A DNA stretch of 35,260 nucleotides from Nitrososphaerota archaeon (GTDB lineage: Archaea > Thermoproteota > Nitrososphaeria > Nitrososphaerales > Gagatemarchaeaceae), in NCBI GenBank assembly GCA_029785375.1, contig JAFLZV010000007.1, positions 1-35,260 of the forward strand. The letters are read 5' to 3'. Position 1 is the stretch's first letter. Every line of letters starts with the position of its first letter. Positions 1-7,382 of this stretch are shown here, piece by piece. The notes beneath the pieces are model-generated. The model saw only the letters and a program-made list of their open reading frames with translations. It was not told the origin of the DNA and did not search any database. Position numbers and translations under genes: made by a program.

Positions 1-1059
1 CACGAGGAGCAGCTGCTCCTTGAAGGCCTCCCTGATCTTCTGCTGCTCTGGCTCCGCCTTCTCCGTCTGGAGAAGGGGCTCGCACTTCTTGTAGGCCCCT
101 CTCATCTCCTCTATCATATCCGGGGGCAACCTGCTTTTGTTCGTCGAGTACCTCGCTTCGATGTCCCCCTTGTGCCCCATGAAGAACTGGCGCCACGGAT
201 GGGAGATGAGGCCCCTCGACTCGGCTATGTCGAAGGCCGTGTCGCAGTAAGACCGGAGCACGTAGGGCCTCCAAGTGAACCCGGCCGCCTTGATGGCTAG
301 TTTCACCTCCCAGCCTACCTTCGTCGTCCGAAGGAAGGCGAGCCTGCTTCCCTCTCTTACGTGGCCGATCACTGGGCTTTCCGGGCCGAGCTTCTCCCCC
401 CTTCTCATTCTTGATTCAAGGTACTCCTTCAGGTACTTGCGCCCTTCCTCCGGCAGGAAGGTGAAGTACTGGTGCCTGGCCTTGCTCAGGGTCTTCCTCA
501 CCACGACGATAGCAGGTGCCTTGGAGAAATCCACGCTGCGAGACTTGATTTCTAGTTCCCGCAGGTCCCCCAGTCGAAGCCCATCCACACCAATGTAATT
601 TCCGATGCTCTCCGGTCTCAGGCCGCAGAAGGCCATGAGTGAGGCGATCGCCCTCGCCCTTGGGTCGCAGTGCCTGAATATCTGGGCAAGCTGCTCCTTT
701 GTCGGGACCACCTCGTCCACGTAGTCCGACGTCGGGAGCTTGACCTTCCTATCGATCTTCAGACCGAAGTGTCCAAGCCAAGATCTTAGGGTGATGAGAT
801 TGTTCCTTACTTGCGCTGGCTTCTCTCCCTTCTCCAGTGACTTCGCGACGTAGTCAAGGATGAAGTCGTCGAAGCCCTCGGGGGATGCGCGCTTCTTCTC
901 GATTATTGCCTTCGGGTCGAGGCCCGTCACGTTACCAAACCGTCCTAGGCGCCTGAGCCTCTCCTCTGCGGTGATTATGCTCCCCCTGGCGAGGTTGTCA
1001 TACCATCGCCTCACGTCGATGTCTTTCAGGAGATGCTTGTGTTTGGCGTGCGCGCCCAT
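1..1059 (-). CDS. Tyrosine recombinase/integrase (5' part; runs off window start)
   Basis: The minus strand is open from ATG at 1059 to the window edge (353 codons, no stop), so the C-terminus is cut off. The protein is a phage/XerC-type tyrosine recombinase, which cuts and rejoins DNA at short core sites. An N-terminal SAM-like core-binding domain (about 15-105) precedes the catalytic domain. Visible catalytic residues are Arg148 in FCGLRPES, a Lys near 189-194, Arg269 in YVLRSYCD, His296 in FFMGHKGD and the nucleophile Tyr304 in EARYS. The usual HxxR box reads YxxR here, a variation seen in archaeal integrases. Its start lies 40 bp from the 3' end of tRNA-Gly on the same strand, the classic position for an integrase of an element inserted in a tRNA gene. 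The rest of any element would lie left of the window. Whether it is a provirus, plasmid or remnant cannot be told. Confidence 0.9.
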   Translation of the reverse strand, partial: MGAHAKHKHLLKDIDVRRWYDNLARGSIITAEERLRRLGRFGNVTGLDPKAIIEKKRASPEGFDDFILDYVAKSLEKGEKPAQVRNNLITLRSWLGHFGLKIDRKVKLPTSDYVDEVVPTKEQLAQIFRHCDPRARAIASLMAFCGLRPESIGNYIGVDGLRLGDLRELEIKSRSVDFSKAPAIVVVRKTLSKARHQYFTFLPEEGRKYLKEYLESRMRRGEKLGPESPVIGHVREGSRLAFLRTTKVGWEVKLAIKAAGFTWRPYVLRSYCDTAFDIAESRGLISHPWRQFFMGHKGDIEARYSTNKSRLPPDMIEEMRGAYKKCEPLLQTEKAEPEQQKIREAFKEQLLLV

Positions 1060-1098
1060 GCGGCTACGTTAGCAACCGCTGTATTTGAACCTAGTTAA

Positions 1099-1200
1099 TG
1101 GTGCGGTGGCCGGGATTTGAACTCTCGAGTCATTTTGGATGACTTCCCGAGTTAGTAGCGTGGCAGGCTACTGTCCTGGACCAGGCTAGACGACCACCGC
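1099..1200 (-). tRNA. tRNA-Gly(GCC) with a 24-nt non-canonical intron in the T arm
   Basis: Read on the minus strand from 1200. The acceptor stem GCGGTGG/CCACCGC is perfect, the D stem is GTCT/GGAC, and the anticodon stem GTAGC/GCTAC is perfect around the loop CTGCCAC, giving anticodon GCC (Gly). The T stem is only possible if 24 nt (1122-1145) are removed: then TCGGG pairs with CCCGG around the loop TTCAAAT. Discriminator A and CCA are encoded (1099-1102). The variable loop has 4 nt. A TTTTAA box lies 30 nt upstream. The 3' end faces the integrase gene, so this tRNA is the likely attachment site of the adjoining element. Confidence 0.93.
1122..1145 (-). other. tRNA-Gly intron at position 53/54 (BHB type)
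   Basis: The pre-tRNA folds as a bulge-helix-bulge. CTCG pairs with CGAG (4 bp), each followed by a 3-nt bulge (GGA and AGT), and the intron closes with AGTCAT/ATGACT around a CCAAA loop. Cutting after the second base of each bulge removes 24 nt and restores a normal T arm. The site (53/54) is not the canonical 37/38, so processing would need an endonuclease that accepts non-canonical positions. Confidence 0.88.
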
Positions 1201-1225
1201 TCGTTTCATGTCGCGCTGGATTGGA

Positions 1226-1235
1226 GGTTAAAAGC
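1226..1235 (-). promoter_or_regulatory. TATA-like promoter of tRNA-Gly
   Basis: On the minus strand GCTTTTAACC is centred 30 nt upstream of the tRNA 5' end. The same CTTTTAAC core sits at the same distance upstream of tRNA-Ala in this window, which supports it as the tRNA promoter element. Confidence 0.6.
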
Positions 1236-1251
1236 TTGCGGCTCGCGCGGC

Positions 1252-1650
1252 TCAGCCGACTTTGGCCCCGATAGAGACCCCCCGTTCAGGGGCCAGGAGG
1301 GATAGCTCCGTCTCGTTGAAAGCTGCCAGGAGCATGCACTCCGAGACGACCCCGGCCACCGACTTCGGCTCGAGGTTGAGCACGGCGACCACCACCTTGT
1401 CCTGAAGCTCTTCCTTCGAGTACCTGTCCTTGATCCCGGCGACACACTGCCTGGTTACCCCATCCCCGAAATCGACGGTCAGCCTGTACACCGGCTTCCG
1501 CGCTGCCGGGATGTCGTCGACGGTCGTTATCTTTCCGACCTTCATCTCAACCTTTGCGAACTCGTCTATCGTGATGGACAATGTGAATCTGGCGGCGGCT
1601 TCCGGAGTTAAGGATTGAGGAGGCAGCTTTACGCACCCCCGGCAGGACAT
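1252..1650 (-). CDS. CsaA/EMAP-II-like tRNA-binding domain protein
   Basis: A 132-residue protein that is essentially one OB-fold tRNA-binding domain, as in CsaA, the MetRS C-terminus and YtpR. The family pattern begins at ITIDEFAKVEMKVGKI (about 26-41) and continues through VAGIKDRY and LLAAF to the C-terminal GAKVG. Free-standing versions bind tRNA or act as a chaperone-like or MetRS partner; the role here is not shown by the sequence. CsaA proteins usually start right before the ITIDEF segment, so the first 23 residues may be untranslated and a TTG just before SITIDE could be the true start. The longer ATG version is given. It lies between tRNA-Gly (same strand) and the divergent antiporter gene, with only 29 bp to the latter. 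Confidence 0.82.
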   Translation of the reverse strand: MSCRGCVKLPPQSLTPEAAARFTLSITIDEFAKVEMKVGKITTVDDIPAARKPVYRLTVDFGDGVTRQCVAGIKDRYSKEELQDKVVVAVLNLEPKSVAGVVSECMLLAAFNETELSLLAPERGVSIGAKVG

Positions 1651-1679
1651 ATCAGGCTGTACCCCCAGGGGGGAGTGGG

Positions 1680-2930
1680 ATGGTGGACACAGTCTCCGTT
1701 TTCACGATTGTGACAGCCATCATCATCGCCGGCTTTCTGAGCGAGCTGTTCTTCAAGAAGACAGGCGTCCCTATCTTCATCTTCCTGATCCTCCTCGGGA
1801 TCGTCATCGGACCCATCCTCAACCTCCTCCCCAGGACGTCTCTGCTCCCCGCGCTAGGCGTCTTCGCTGAACTCACCCTCCTCATGGTTCTGTTCTACGG
1901 CGGGATGGACACGAGTTTTGGGGCAATCCTGAAGGGAGGAGGGAGGACGTTCGTCCAGGTGACGGTCTACGTGTTCGGGAGCACCGCCGCCATAGCTGCG
2001 GTGGTGAGCTTTCTGACCCGCTGGGATCCTCTCTCTTCACTCATCTTTGCGAGTATGGTCGGTGGAGAGACCACCGCGGCCGTGGTGATCCCCTTGTCGA
2101 GGTCGCTGAAGCTCCCCGAAATCACAGTCGCCTTCATAACGCTCGAGTCGGTGATGAACGCGATTTTCTCCATCATACTTTTCTTCGCTTTCGTCGGCAT
2201 CTATCAGACCGGCTCTGCCAACCTGGTGGACACGGTCTCCAAGATCGCCGCGAACTTCTCGGTCGGGATCGTGGTCGGTGCTGTCCTCTCCGTCGGCTGG
2301 GTGTTCATACTTAACAGGTTCCAGCAGAGGAAGTATACTTACGTTCTCACCCTTGGGCTGGTGTTCGGCACCTACGTCATCAGCAGCGACGTGGGAGGGA
2401 GCGGCGAGCTCTCCGTGCTCATATTCGGCATCATCCTGGGGAACTACCAGCTGATCAACCGGCTGACCAACAGGGTCATCAGCATGGATGCCCTCAGGCA
2501 GAGGCTGGGCCTTTTTCAGGAGGAGATATCCTTCCTGATGGAGACCCTGTTCTTCGTGTTCCTGGGACTCACGTTCCAGATCAATACGTCGAGCATCATA
2601 GCCAACCTGGGCCTGGGGGTAGGGGTCGTGCTCGTCTTGGTTCTGTTCAGAACGGCGGCGACGACCATATCCACCGCCGGGTCGGAGCTGGCTCAGAACA
2701 GGAGGGAGATCATTTTGATGTGCGCTCAGGGGCTGGTGCCAGCTACCCTCGCGGTCACGGCGGTCAATCTCGGCCTCCCGCATGCCAACTCCTTCGTCAA
2801 CATCGTCACATATGTCATCATCTTGACGAACCTGATAGCCGCGGCGGGAGCCGTCTGGAGGCTGAGGAGCCAAAAGAGCAGCTTTAGGGAGTTCATGGCC
2901 GGGCTCGACTATTCTTACGGCATGAGGTAG
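1680..2930 (+). CDS. Cation:proton antiporter (NhaP/CPA family)
   Basis: A 416-residue integral membrane protein with about 11-12 hydrophobic helices, fitting the monovalent cation:proton antiporter superfamily. These proteins exchange Na+ or K+ for H+ across the membrane. The helix with SMVGGETTAAVV and the following segment TLESVMNAIFS correspond to the substrate-binding unwound helix and the conserved acidic ExxxN-type helix of NhaP-like proteins. Early helices carry the family's FKKTGVPIFIFLILLGIVIGP-like start. No long C-terminal regulatory domain (TrkA-N, UspA) is present. The ATG is preceded by a purine-rich GGGGGAG that can serve as ribosome binding site. It heads a plus-strand run with the unknown protein at 2961 and the GltD-like protein at 3586. 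Ion specificity cannot be read from sequence. Confidence 0.88.
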   Translation: MVDTVSVFTIVTAIIIAGFLSELFFKKTGVPIFIFLILLGIVIGPILNLLPRTSLLPALGVFAELTLLMVLFYGGMDTSFGAILKGGGRTFVQVTVYVFGSTAAIAAVVSFLTRWDPLSSLIFASMVGGETTAAVVIPLSRSLKLPEITVAFITLESVMNAIFSIILFFAFVGIYQTGSANLVDTVSKIAANFSVGIVVGAVLSVGWVFILNRFQQRKYTYVLTLGLVFGTYVISSDVGGSGELSVLIFGIILGNYQLINRLTNRVISMDALRQRLGLFQEEISFLMETLFFVFLGLTFQINTSSIIANLGLGVGVVLVLVLFRTAATTISTAGSELAQNRREIILMCAQGLVPATLAVTAVNLGLPHANSFVNIVTYVIILTNLIAAAGAVWRLRSQKSSFREFMAGLDYSYGMR

Positions 2931-2960
2931 ACTTCGAATGTAGGCCGTCGATGCCACGAA

Positions 2961-3578
2961 GTGGTCTTCCAGCCCATGGAGGGGAGCCGTGGTGAAGGAG
3001 GGCGCCGAAAGTCATTTAGGCCCGGTGGAAGCGACTATCCACTGACCGGGCAGTTGGCCGAGTTTGTCGTCAAAAAGTCAGGGACCCGTTCAGACGCGGT
3101 CCTGGCCGAGGGAGGGAGAGAGGTCGGGGAACTCAAAGCTGATGGAGCGACCGCGTTCAAGCTGACCTCGGAAGGCAAGGCTTGGACGCTGGACCGGAGG
3201 GTCCGCGGCGAAGTCAGGCCGTTCTCCATCAGCGCAAGCCCTGCAGACGATGCGTCGGCTCCGGTCCTCGTCATAGAAAACCACGTCTTCTTCCATGGCG
3301 GGAAGGCATACTATTTCACCGGCGTCCCTGAAGGCGCCCGTCCAGGAGACCAGTTCCACGGGAGGCGGCACGTCAACAGGCTGGACGCGTTCCCTTTCTT
3401 CAGCCTCGAAGAGGTAGACCCAGAGACGTGGGCCCGACTGGGGAGGCACAGGGGGGTCTCCGTCGGGACGATAGAAGGGCTCGGTTTCGAAGGGTTCCGC
3501 GTCTCGGTCGCAGACGAGTTGGAAGACATCGGGCTCCTCCTCGCGGGGGCGGCCTATCTGCTCTATACATCGGGGTAG
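2961..3578 (+). CDS. Conserved-looking protein of unknown function
   Basis: I do not recognise this 205-residue protein. It is soluble, with a charged basic N-terminal stretch (residues 1-25) and a body rich in short beta-like segments (VGELKADG, AFKLTSEG, VLVIENHVFF, YYFTGVP), ending in a hydrophobic helix (VADELEDIGLLLAGAAYLL). That beta-rich pattern plus one terminal helix recalls LURP-one/scramblase-like folds, but this is only a guess. It starts with GTG at 2961; an in-frame ATG at 2976 is an alternative. It sits 30 bp after the antiporter and 7 bp before the GltD-like gene, all on the same strand, so they are probably co-transcribed. Confidence 0.6.
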   Translation: MVFQPMEGSRGEGGRRKSFRPGGSDYPLTGQLAEFVVKKSGTRSDAVLAEGGREVGELKADGATAFKLTSEGKAWTLDRRVRGEVRPFSISASPADDASAPVLVIENHVFFHGGKAYYFTGVPEGARPGDQFHGRRHVNRLDAFPFFSLEEVDPETWARLGRHRGVSVGTIEGLGFEGFRVSVADELEDIGLLLAGAAYLLYTSG

Positions 3579-3585
3579 GTGCCTC

Positions 3586-5082
3586 TTGGTAGTCTTCAGG
3601 CCAGACAGGGTAGGCCCCTTTCCATTCCCGAAGTCCTCCCCGGAGACGAGGAGGAAAGACTTCTCGGAGGTCGAGCAACCTTATACCAAGGAGCAGGCTA
3701 TGCTGGAGGCAGACCGCTGCCTCCGCTGCGGCACTCCGGTCTGCATCGATGCCTGCCCGGTCCAGTTGGACGTCCGCGGTATGATGGATGCGGTCGCCAA
3801 CGGGGACTTCAAGACGGCTTACGAGAGGATAAGAGAGACCAACCCCTTGCTGGGGGTTACGGCGAGGTGCTGCCCTCAGCTCCAGGGCCTCTGTGAGGAC
3901 GCGTGCGTGGTCCGCTGGGGAGGCCAACCCCTCTCCATCGGGATGGTCCAGAGGTTCATGGCGGACTGGGAGCAGAACGAGTCAAGGCAGCCCGGACCCG
4001 CCTCCGAGCCTAAGACAGGGAAGAAAGTAGCCGTGGTAGGGGGCGGTCCAGCTGGGCTGGCGGCGGCGGCGCTGCTCCTAAGATACGGCCATGGCGTCAC
4101 GATCTACGAGGAGTCGGATCATCTCGGGGGGACGGCCTGGTATGGGATACCCGACTATCACCTTCCCAAAGACGTTCTGTCCTACGAAGCCGGGCGCATC
4201 GTAGAGGCAGGAGTCGTCGTCAAGACAGGGGTGAAGGTCGGTCGAGACGTAAGCTTGTCTTTGCTGCTTGACGAGGCCGACGCCGTATTGGTCGCAACGG
4301 GATCTAGGGACGTGAGGACCTTGGACACCCCAGGGGCTCAACTGGGAGGAATCTACGACGGCTACGGATTCCTCAGGCGTGTGTACATGGAAGGAGTGGA
4401 CGTCTACCTCCGGGGTTATGCGAAGGAGCTCGGCAAGGACGTGGTCGTCGTCGGCGGCGGCGACAGCGCCCTCGACTGCGCGAGGACCGCTCTCAGGTTG
4501 ACACAAGGAAACGTGACTGTCGTCTACAGGCGCGACGAGAAGGATATGCCAGCCGACCCGATCATGGTGCAGGAGGCGAAGGAGGAAGGGGTTGAGTTCG
4601 AGTTCCTTTCTGACCCAATCGAGTTTGTCGGAGACGGACGGGTCGTGACGGGGATGGTCGTGGCGGCGATGCAGCTCGGCCAGCCAGACTCTACGGGAAG
4701 GAAGCACCCCGAGCCCATCCCCGGCAGGTCGTCTACGCTGAAGTGTGACAGCGTACTCCTGGCTATAGGGAGAGGGCCCGACTCGTTCCTTGAAAAGGTC
4801 GAAGGGCTGAAGGCAGGCCCCAAGGGCGCGATCTCTGTTGACGATCACTACAGGACATCCATGACGGGCGTCTTCGCGTCGGGAGACGCCACCACTGGCG
4901 AGACCCTAGTGGTGAAAGCCATGGGGCATGCCAGGGAGTGTGCTCAGAGGGTCCATGAGTTCCTGACAGGGCTCGAAGGGCGTCATGTGTCCCTCTACGA
5001 GCGGTACTACCTAGAGAGGACCACCGAGGACTCGTACCAGGACATGCTTGACGGGAAAGAGGGGGGCCTTCCTCCAGACTGA
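3586..5082 (+). CDS. GltD-like NAD(P)H:FAD iron-sulfur oxidoreductase
   Basis: A 498-residue flavoprotein of the glutamate synthase small-subunit/NfnB/DPD-N family, which moves electrons between NAD(P)H and a partner via FAD and [4Fe-4S] clusters. The N-terminal ferredoxin-like domain has two cysteine groups: C45, C48, C53, C57 and C95/C96, C103, C107. FAD binding follows (VVGGGPAGLAAA, about 150-161), then a second Rossmann site for NAD(P) (VVVVGGGDSALDC, about 285), and the C-terminal FAD motif ASGDATTG. The start is TTG, with no better-placed ATG. No large glutamate synthase subunit is in the window, so the electron partner is unknown. It could be a glutamate synthase-like, sulfide-dehydrogenase-like or ferredoxin-NADP+ oxidoreductase subunit. 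It ends convergent to MscS with 129 bp between. Confidence 0.85.
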   Translation: MVVFRPDRVGPFPFPKSSPETRRKDFSEVEQPYTKEQAMLEADRCLRCGTPVCIDACPVQLDVRGMMDAVANGDFKTAYERIRETNPLLGVTARCCPQLQGLCEDACVVRWGGQPLSIGMVQRFMADWEQNESRQPGPASEPKTGKKVAVVGGGPAGLAAAALLLRYGHGVTIYEESDHLGGTAWYGIPDYHLPKDVLSYEAGRIVEAGVVVKTGVKVGRDVSLSLLLDEADAVLVATGSRDVRTLDTPGAQLGGIYDGYGFLRRVYMEGVDVYLRGYAKELGKDVVVVGGGDSALDCARTALRLTQGNVTVVYRRDEKDMPADPIMVQEAKEEGVEFEFLSDPIEFVGDGRVVTGMVVAAMQLGQPDSTGRKHPEPIPGRSSTLKCDSVLLAIGRGPDSFLEKVEGLKAGPKGAISVDDHYRTSMTGVFASGDATTGETLVVKAMGHARECAQRVHEFLTGLEGRHVSLYERYYLERTTEDSYQDMLDGKEGGLPPD

Positions 5083-5211
5083 CCCCAACGGCTGAACCCA
5101 GTGGCGCCGCGGGGCTTTTGCTTGGGCGGGGCCGGCCGCAGACAACGCAAACCCCGTCGGCCGAGTCAGTCCTGGCCGGGCGAGGCCGCGCGCGCAGGAA
5201 GACGGTGTCGA

Positions 5212-5958
5212 CTACTTCGTTTTCCGCATCGAGTTGATCGTCTCTGTAATCCTCTTGTTCACTTCGGCCATCATCATGTCCCTTTCCTCTGGGCTCTGGA
5301 TGTAGACGAGGATCGTCAGCTCGGTGGACTGCGAGCCCTTGGACTTCGTCGTGAGGACCGGAGGGAACCGCTTGTCCAGGTGAAGCCACAGCTTGTCCAA
5401 GCTCTTCATGACCTCGCTTTCGAAGGTCGCCAGGTCGACTTCGTTCCCGACCGTCACGGGGATTACGAGCTCCTTCCATGCCCTGGGGGTCACGTTGACC
5501 ACTTCTCTCTCCATGAATACGGTGTTGGGGACCGAGACCAGGTGGTTCTCGGCGTCCAGGATGACTACGCTGATGGAGTTCATCTCGATCACCTTGCCTG
5601 TATGGCCCCCCACTGAAACCGAGTCGCCCAGCCTGAACGGGACGTACACGTCTGTGAAGTACTTCGAGCCCATGTTCTCCAGCGGCTTCCTGAGGGTAAC
5701 TATCACCCCGGCGCCCAGCAGGGTGACTATCACGGTGAGTATCTCGGTGTTGAAACCGAGCACCCCCAGACCGAGGATCGTCCCCACGGACCAGACCAGC
5801 AGCTTCACGGCGCGCCTAGCCTGGACGGTGACGGCCGGGGTGCTTGTGCTCATCACTCGCGCCGTTATGCTGGTCATGACGCGCGCGACTATCCAGGTCG
5901 CGAGGATGATCGCGACGAAGTAGAGCTCGGGTGTGAGCAAGGCGACTACGTTTACCAT
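5212..5958 (-). CDS. MscS-type mechanosensitive channel
   Basis: A 248-residue small-conductance mechanosensitive channel. Three transmembrane segments lie at about 8-30, 50-68 and 72-92. The third is the Gly/Ala-rich pore helix (TVIVTLLGAGVIVTLRKP), and is followed by the cytoplasmic beta domain (RLGDSVSVGGHTGKVIEMN) and a mixed alpha/beta tail. It releases small solutes when membrane tension rises on hypo-osmotic shock. ATG at 5958 overlaps the stop of the upstream glycosyltransferase by 7 nt, and GGAGAAGGG just before it is a good ribosome binding site. This start is chosen over a longer open frame reaching 6216, which lies inside the glycosyltransferase gene. Coupling to trehalose-type synthesis genes fits a compatible-solute role. 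Confidence 0.92.
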   Translation of the reverse strand: MVNVVALLTPELYFVAIILATWIVARVMTSITARVMSTSTPAVTVQARRAVKLLVWSVGTILGLGVLGFNTEILTVIVTLLGAGVIVTLRKPLENMGSKYFTDVYVPFRLGDSVSVGGHTGKVIEMNSISVVILDAENHLVSVPNTVFMEREVVNVTPRAWKELVIPVTVGNEVDLATFESEVMKSLDKLWLHLDKRFPPVLTTKSKGSQSTELTILVYIQSPEERDMMMAEVNKRITETINSMRKTK

Positions 5959-7382
5959 TTCCCTTCTCCGCCGACGAGTTCCGTTATCATCTTGGACTCG
6001 CTCCTCACTCCTTCTGCGATGGTGCAAAGCCTGGAAGTCTCTAATCCAGCCCTGCCCAACCGGGCTCCCAGCTCGGTGTCGTCCAAGATAAGAGATATCT
6101 TCTCCGCCATGCCTTCTATGTCTTCTGGGTCCACGAGATAGCCATTTTTCCCACCCTTGATGAGCTCCGCTATCCCGGCTCTGTTCGTAACTATGGCGGG
6201 GCGTCGATGGAGCCACCCTTCAACAACGACCAACCCGAACCCCTCCCTTACCGAAGGCAGCAAGGTCAGGTCGCACCGCTCGTAAAGCGCGTCGAGCTCT
6301 CTCTGGGATATATGCCCGGTGAAAAGAACCCTGTCTGTCACCCCCAGCGACCCGCACAGCCTGGTCAGCTCTTGTCGCCATCGTTCCGATTTCGACAGCC
6401 CGAGGCCCTGCCTCGAGCCAGAGAAGCTGCCGTTGCCGACGGCCACCAGCTTAGCCTTCGGAAGGCGCTTGAGGATCCTTGCGAGGGCTCTTATCGCCCT
6501 GTCCTGACCCTTGAGCGGGTCCATCCGCGCTACCAATAGAATCACCCTGTCATCCCTCGCTATGCCCATCCCCTCGGTGAGGGCCGCAACTTCCTTCCCT
6601 GACGGGCGAGAGTAGTCGCGAGGGTCGACGTATGGGTAGATCCTCTCGACTCTGCCCTGGTATCCGAACTGCTTGAGGGAACTCAGGTACTTGTCTGCGC
6701 TCACCACTATGAGGTCGTAACTGTTGAAGTATGTCGAAAGCGGTTCAGTCCACTGGGTCGGAATCATCGAGGTCTCGAAGGGGATGTGCCAGCGGTACAC
6801 CTTGGGCTTCAAGGTCCCTATCATGTGTCCCACCGGGAGCTGTTGGAAGTCGTGGATGTAGAACAGGTCGAAGTCGTGCCTCTTGTCCAGGTCCTTCATG
6901 AGTTCGGCGGTCAGGCGGTTATAGTGGGCGAACTCCGCGTAGTCGTCGCTCCAGAACATGTCGTCCGCCGTCGCGCCCCTTGTTTCGACGCCGTGAGCCC
7001 GGCCCGATATCGTCTCCTTGATCGTCCCGTAGCTCCGGAGCCTGGGGGTGTCGAGGGTTACGGAGTGCAAGATGATCCCGTCGACATCGATGGTCTTGGG
7101 TCCAGTGGGGTTGAGGGAGACCCAGTGCACCCCCTCGACCCTGCCGTCCTGCCTGAGGTGTCTCAGGAGAGGGAGCACCATGCGCGTCACCCCTCCTGGG
7201 GAGTATCGGTAGTCCACGCCTTCCTTCAGCTCGGAGAGCCTGAGGACCCCACGCCCCCGTATGCGCCTCTTCGGGAGCTGCGAGACGAATTGGACCAGGG
7301 GCGTCTGCGTGTTGACGCAGATGCTGAGCTTGTCCGTAGCGCTAGCACCGCCTTCGTCGGCGTTGGGAGGAGCGGGGGGCAT
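5952..7382 (-). CDS. GT4-family glycosyltransferase, probable trehalose (phosphate) synthase
   Basis: A 476-residue GT-B retaining glycosyltransferase. The acceptor-side domain begins with a glycine turn SPGGVTRMVLPLL (61-73). The nucleotide-sugar domain has VARMDPLKGQ (Arg286, Lys291) and the EX7E signature E380-GFGLVVV-E388. The segment KVYRWHIPFE (about 194-203) resembles the central region of TreT-type trehalose synthases. Its gene overlaps the HAD phosphatase upstream by 41 nt and the MscS gene downstream by 7 nt. A comparable grouping of trehalose synthesis, glycosyltransferase and MscS genes is known from Thermoproteus tenax. I infer synthesis of trehalose or its phosphate from an NDP-glucose. 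Glucosylglycerate or another disaccharide solute cannot be excluded. The first about 18 residues look unstructured, and the true start may be slightly later. Confidence 0.82.
   Translation of the reverse strand: MPPAPPNADEGGASATDKLSICVNTQTPLVQFVSQLPKRRIRGRGVLRLSELKEGVDYRYSPGGVTRMVLPLLRHLRQDGRVEGVHWVSLNPTGPKTIDVDGIILHSVTLDTPRLRSYGTIKETISGRAHGVETRGATADDMFWSDDYAEFAHYNRLTAELMKDLDKRHDFDLFYIHDFQQLPVGHMIGTLKPKVYRWHIPFETSMIPTQWTEPLSTYFNSYDLIVVSADKYLSSLKQFGYQGRVERIYPYVDPRDYSRPSGKEVAALTEGMGIARDDRVILLVARMDPLKGQDRAIRALARILKRLPKAKLVAVGNGSFSGSRQGLGLSKSERWRQELTRLCGSLGVTDRVLFTGHISQRELDALYERCDLTLLPSVREGFGLVVVEGWLHRRPAIVTNRAGIAELIKGGKNGYLVDPEDIEGMAEKISLILDDTELGARLGRAGLETSRLCTIAEGVRSESKMITELVGGEGKW

Noticed and set aside
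2037-2957. A 306-codon open frame opposite the antiporter
   Set aside because: It is antisense to a clear 11-12-helix transporter, and the product is acidic/His-rich without family features.
5083-5211. GC-rich stretches between the convergent GltD-like and MscS genes as possible terminator or small RNA
   Set aside because: No stable hairpin plus T-run is evident; archaeal terminators are only T-rich tracts and only GCTTTTGC is present.
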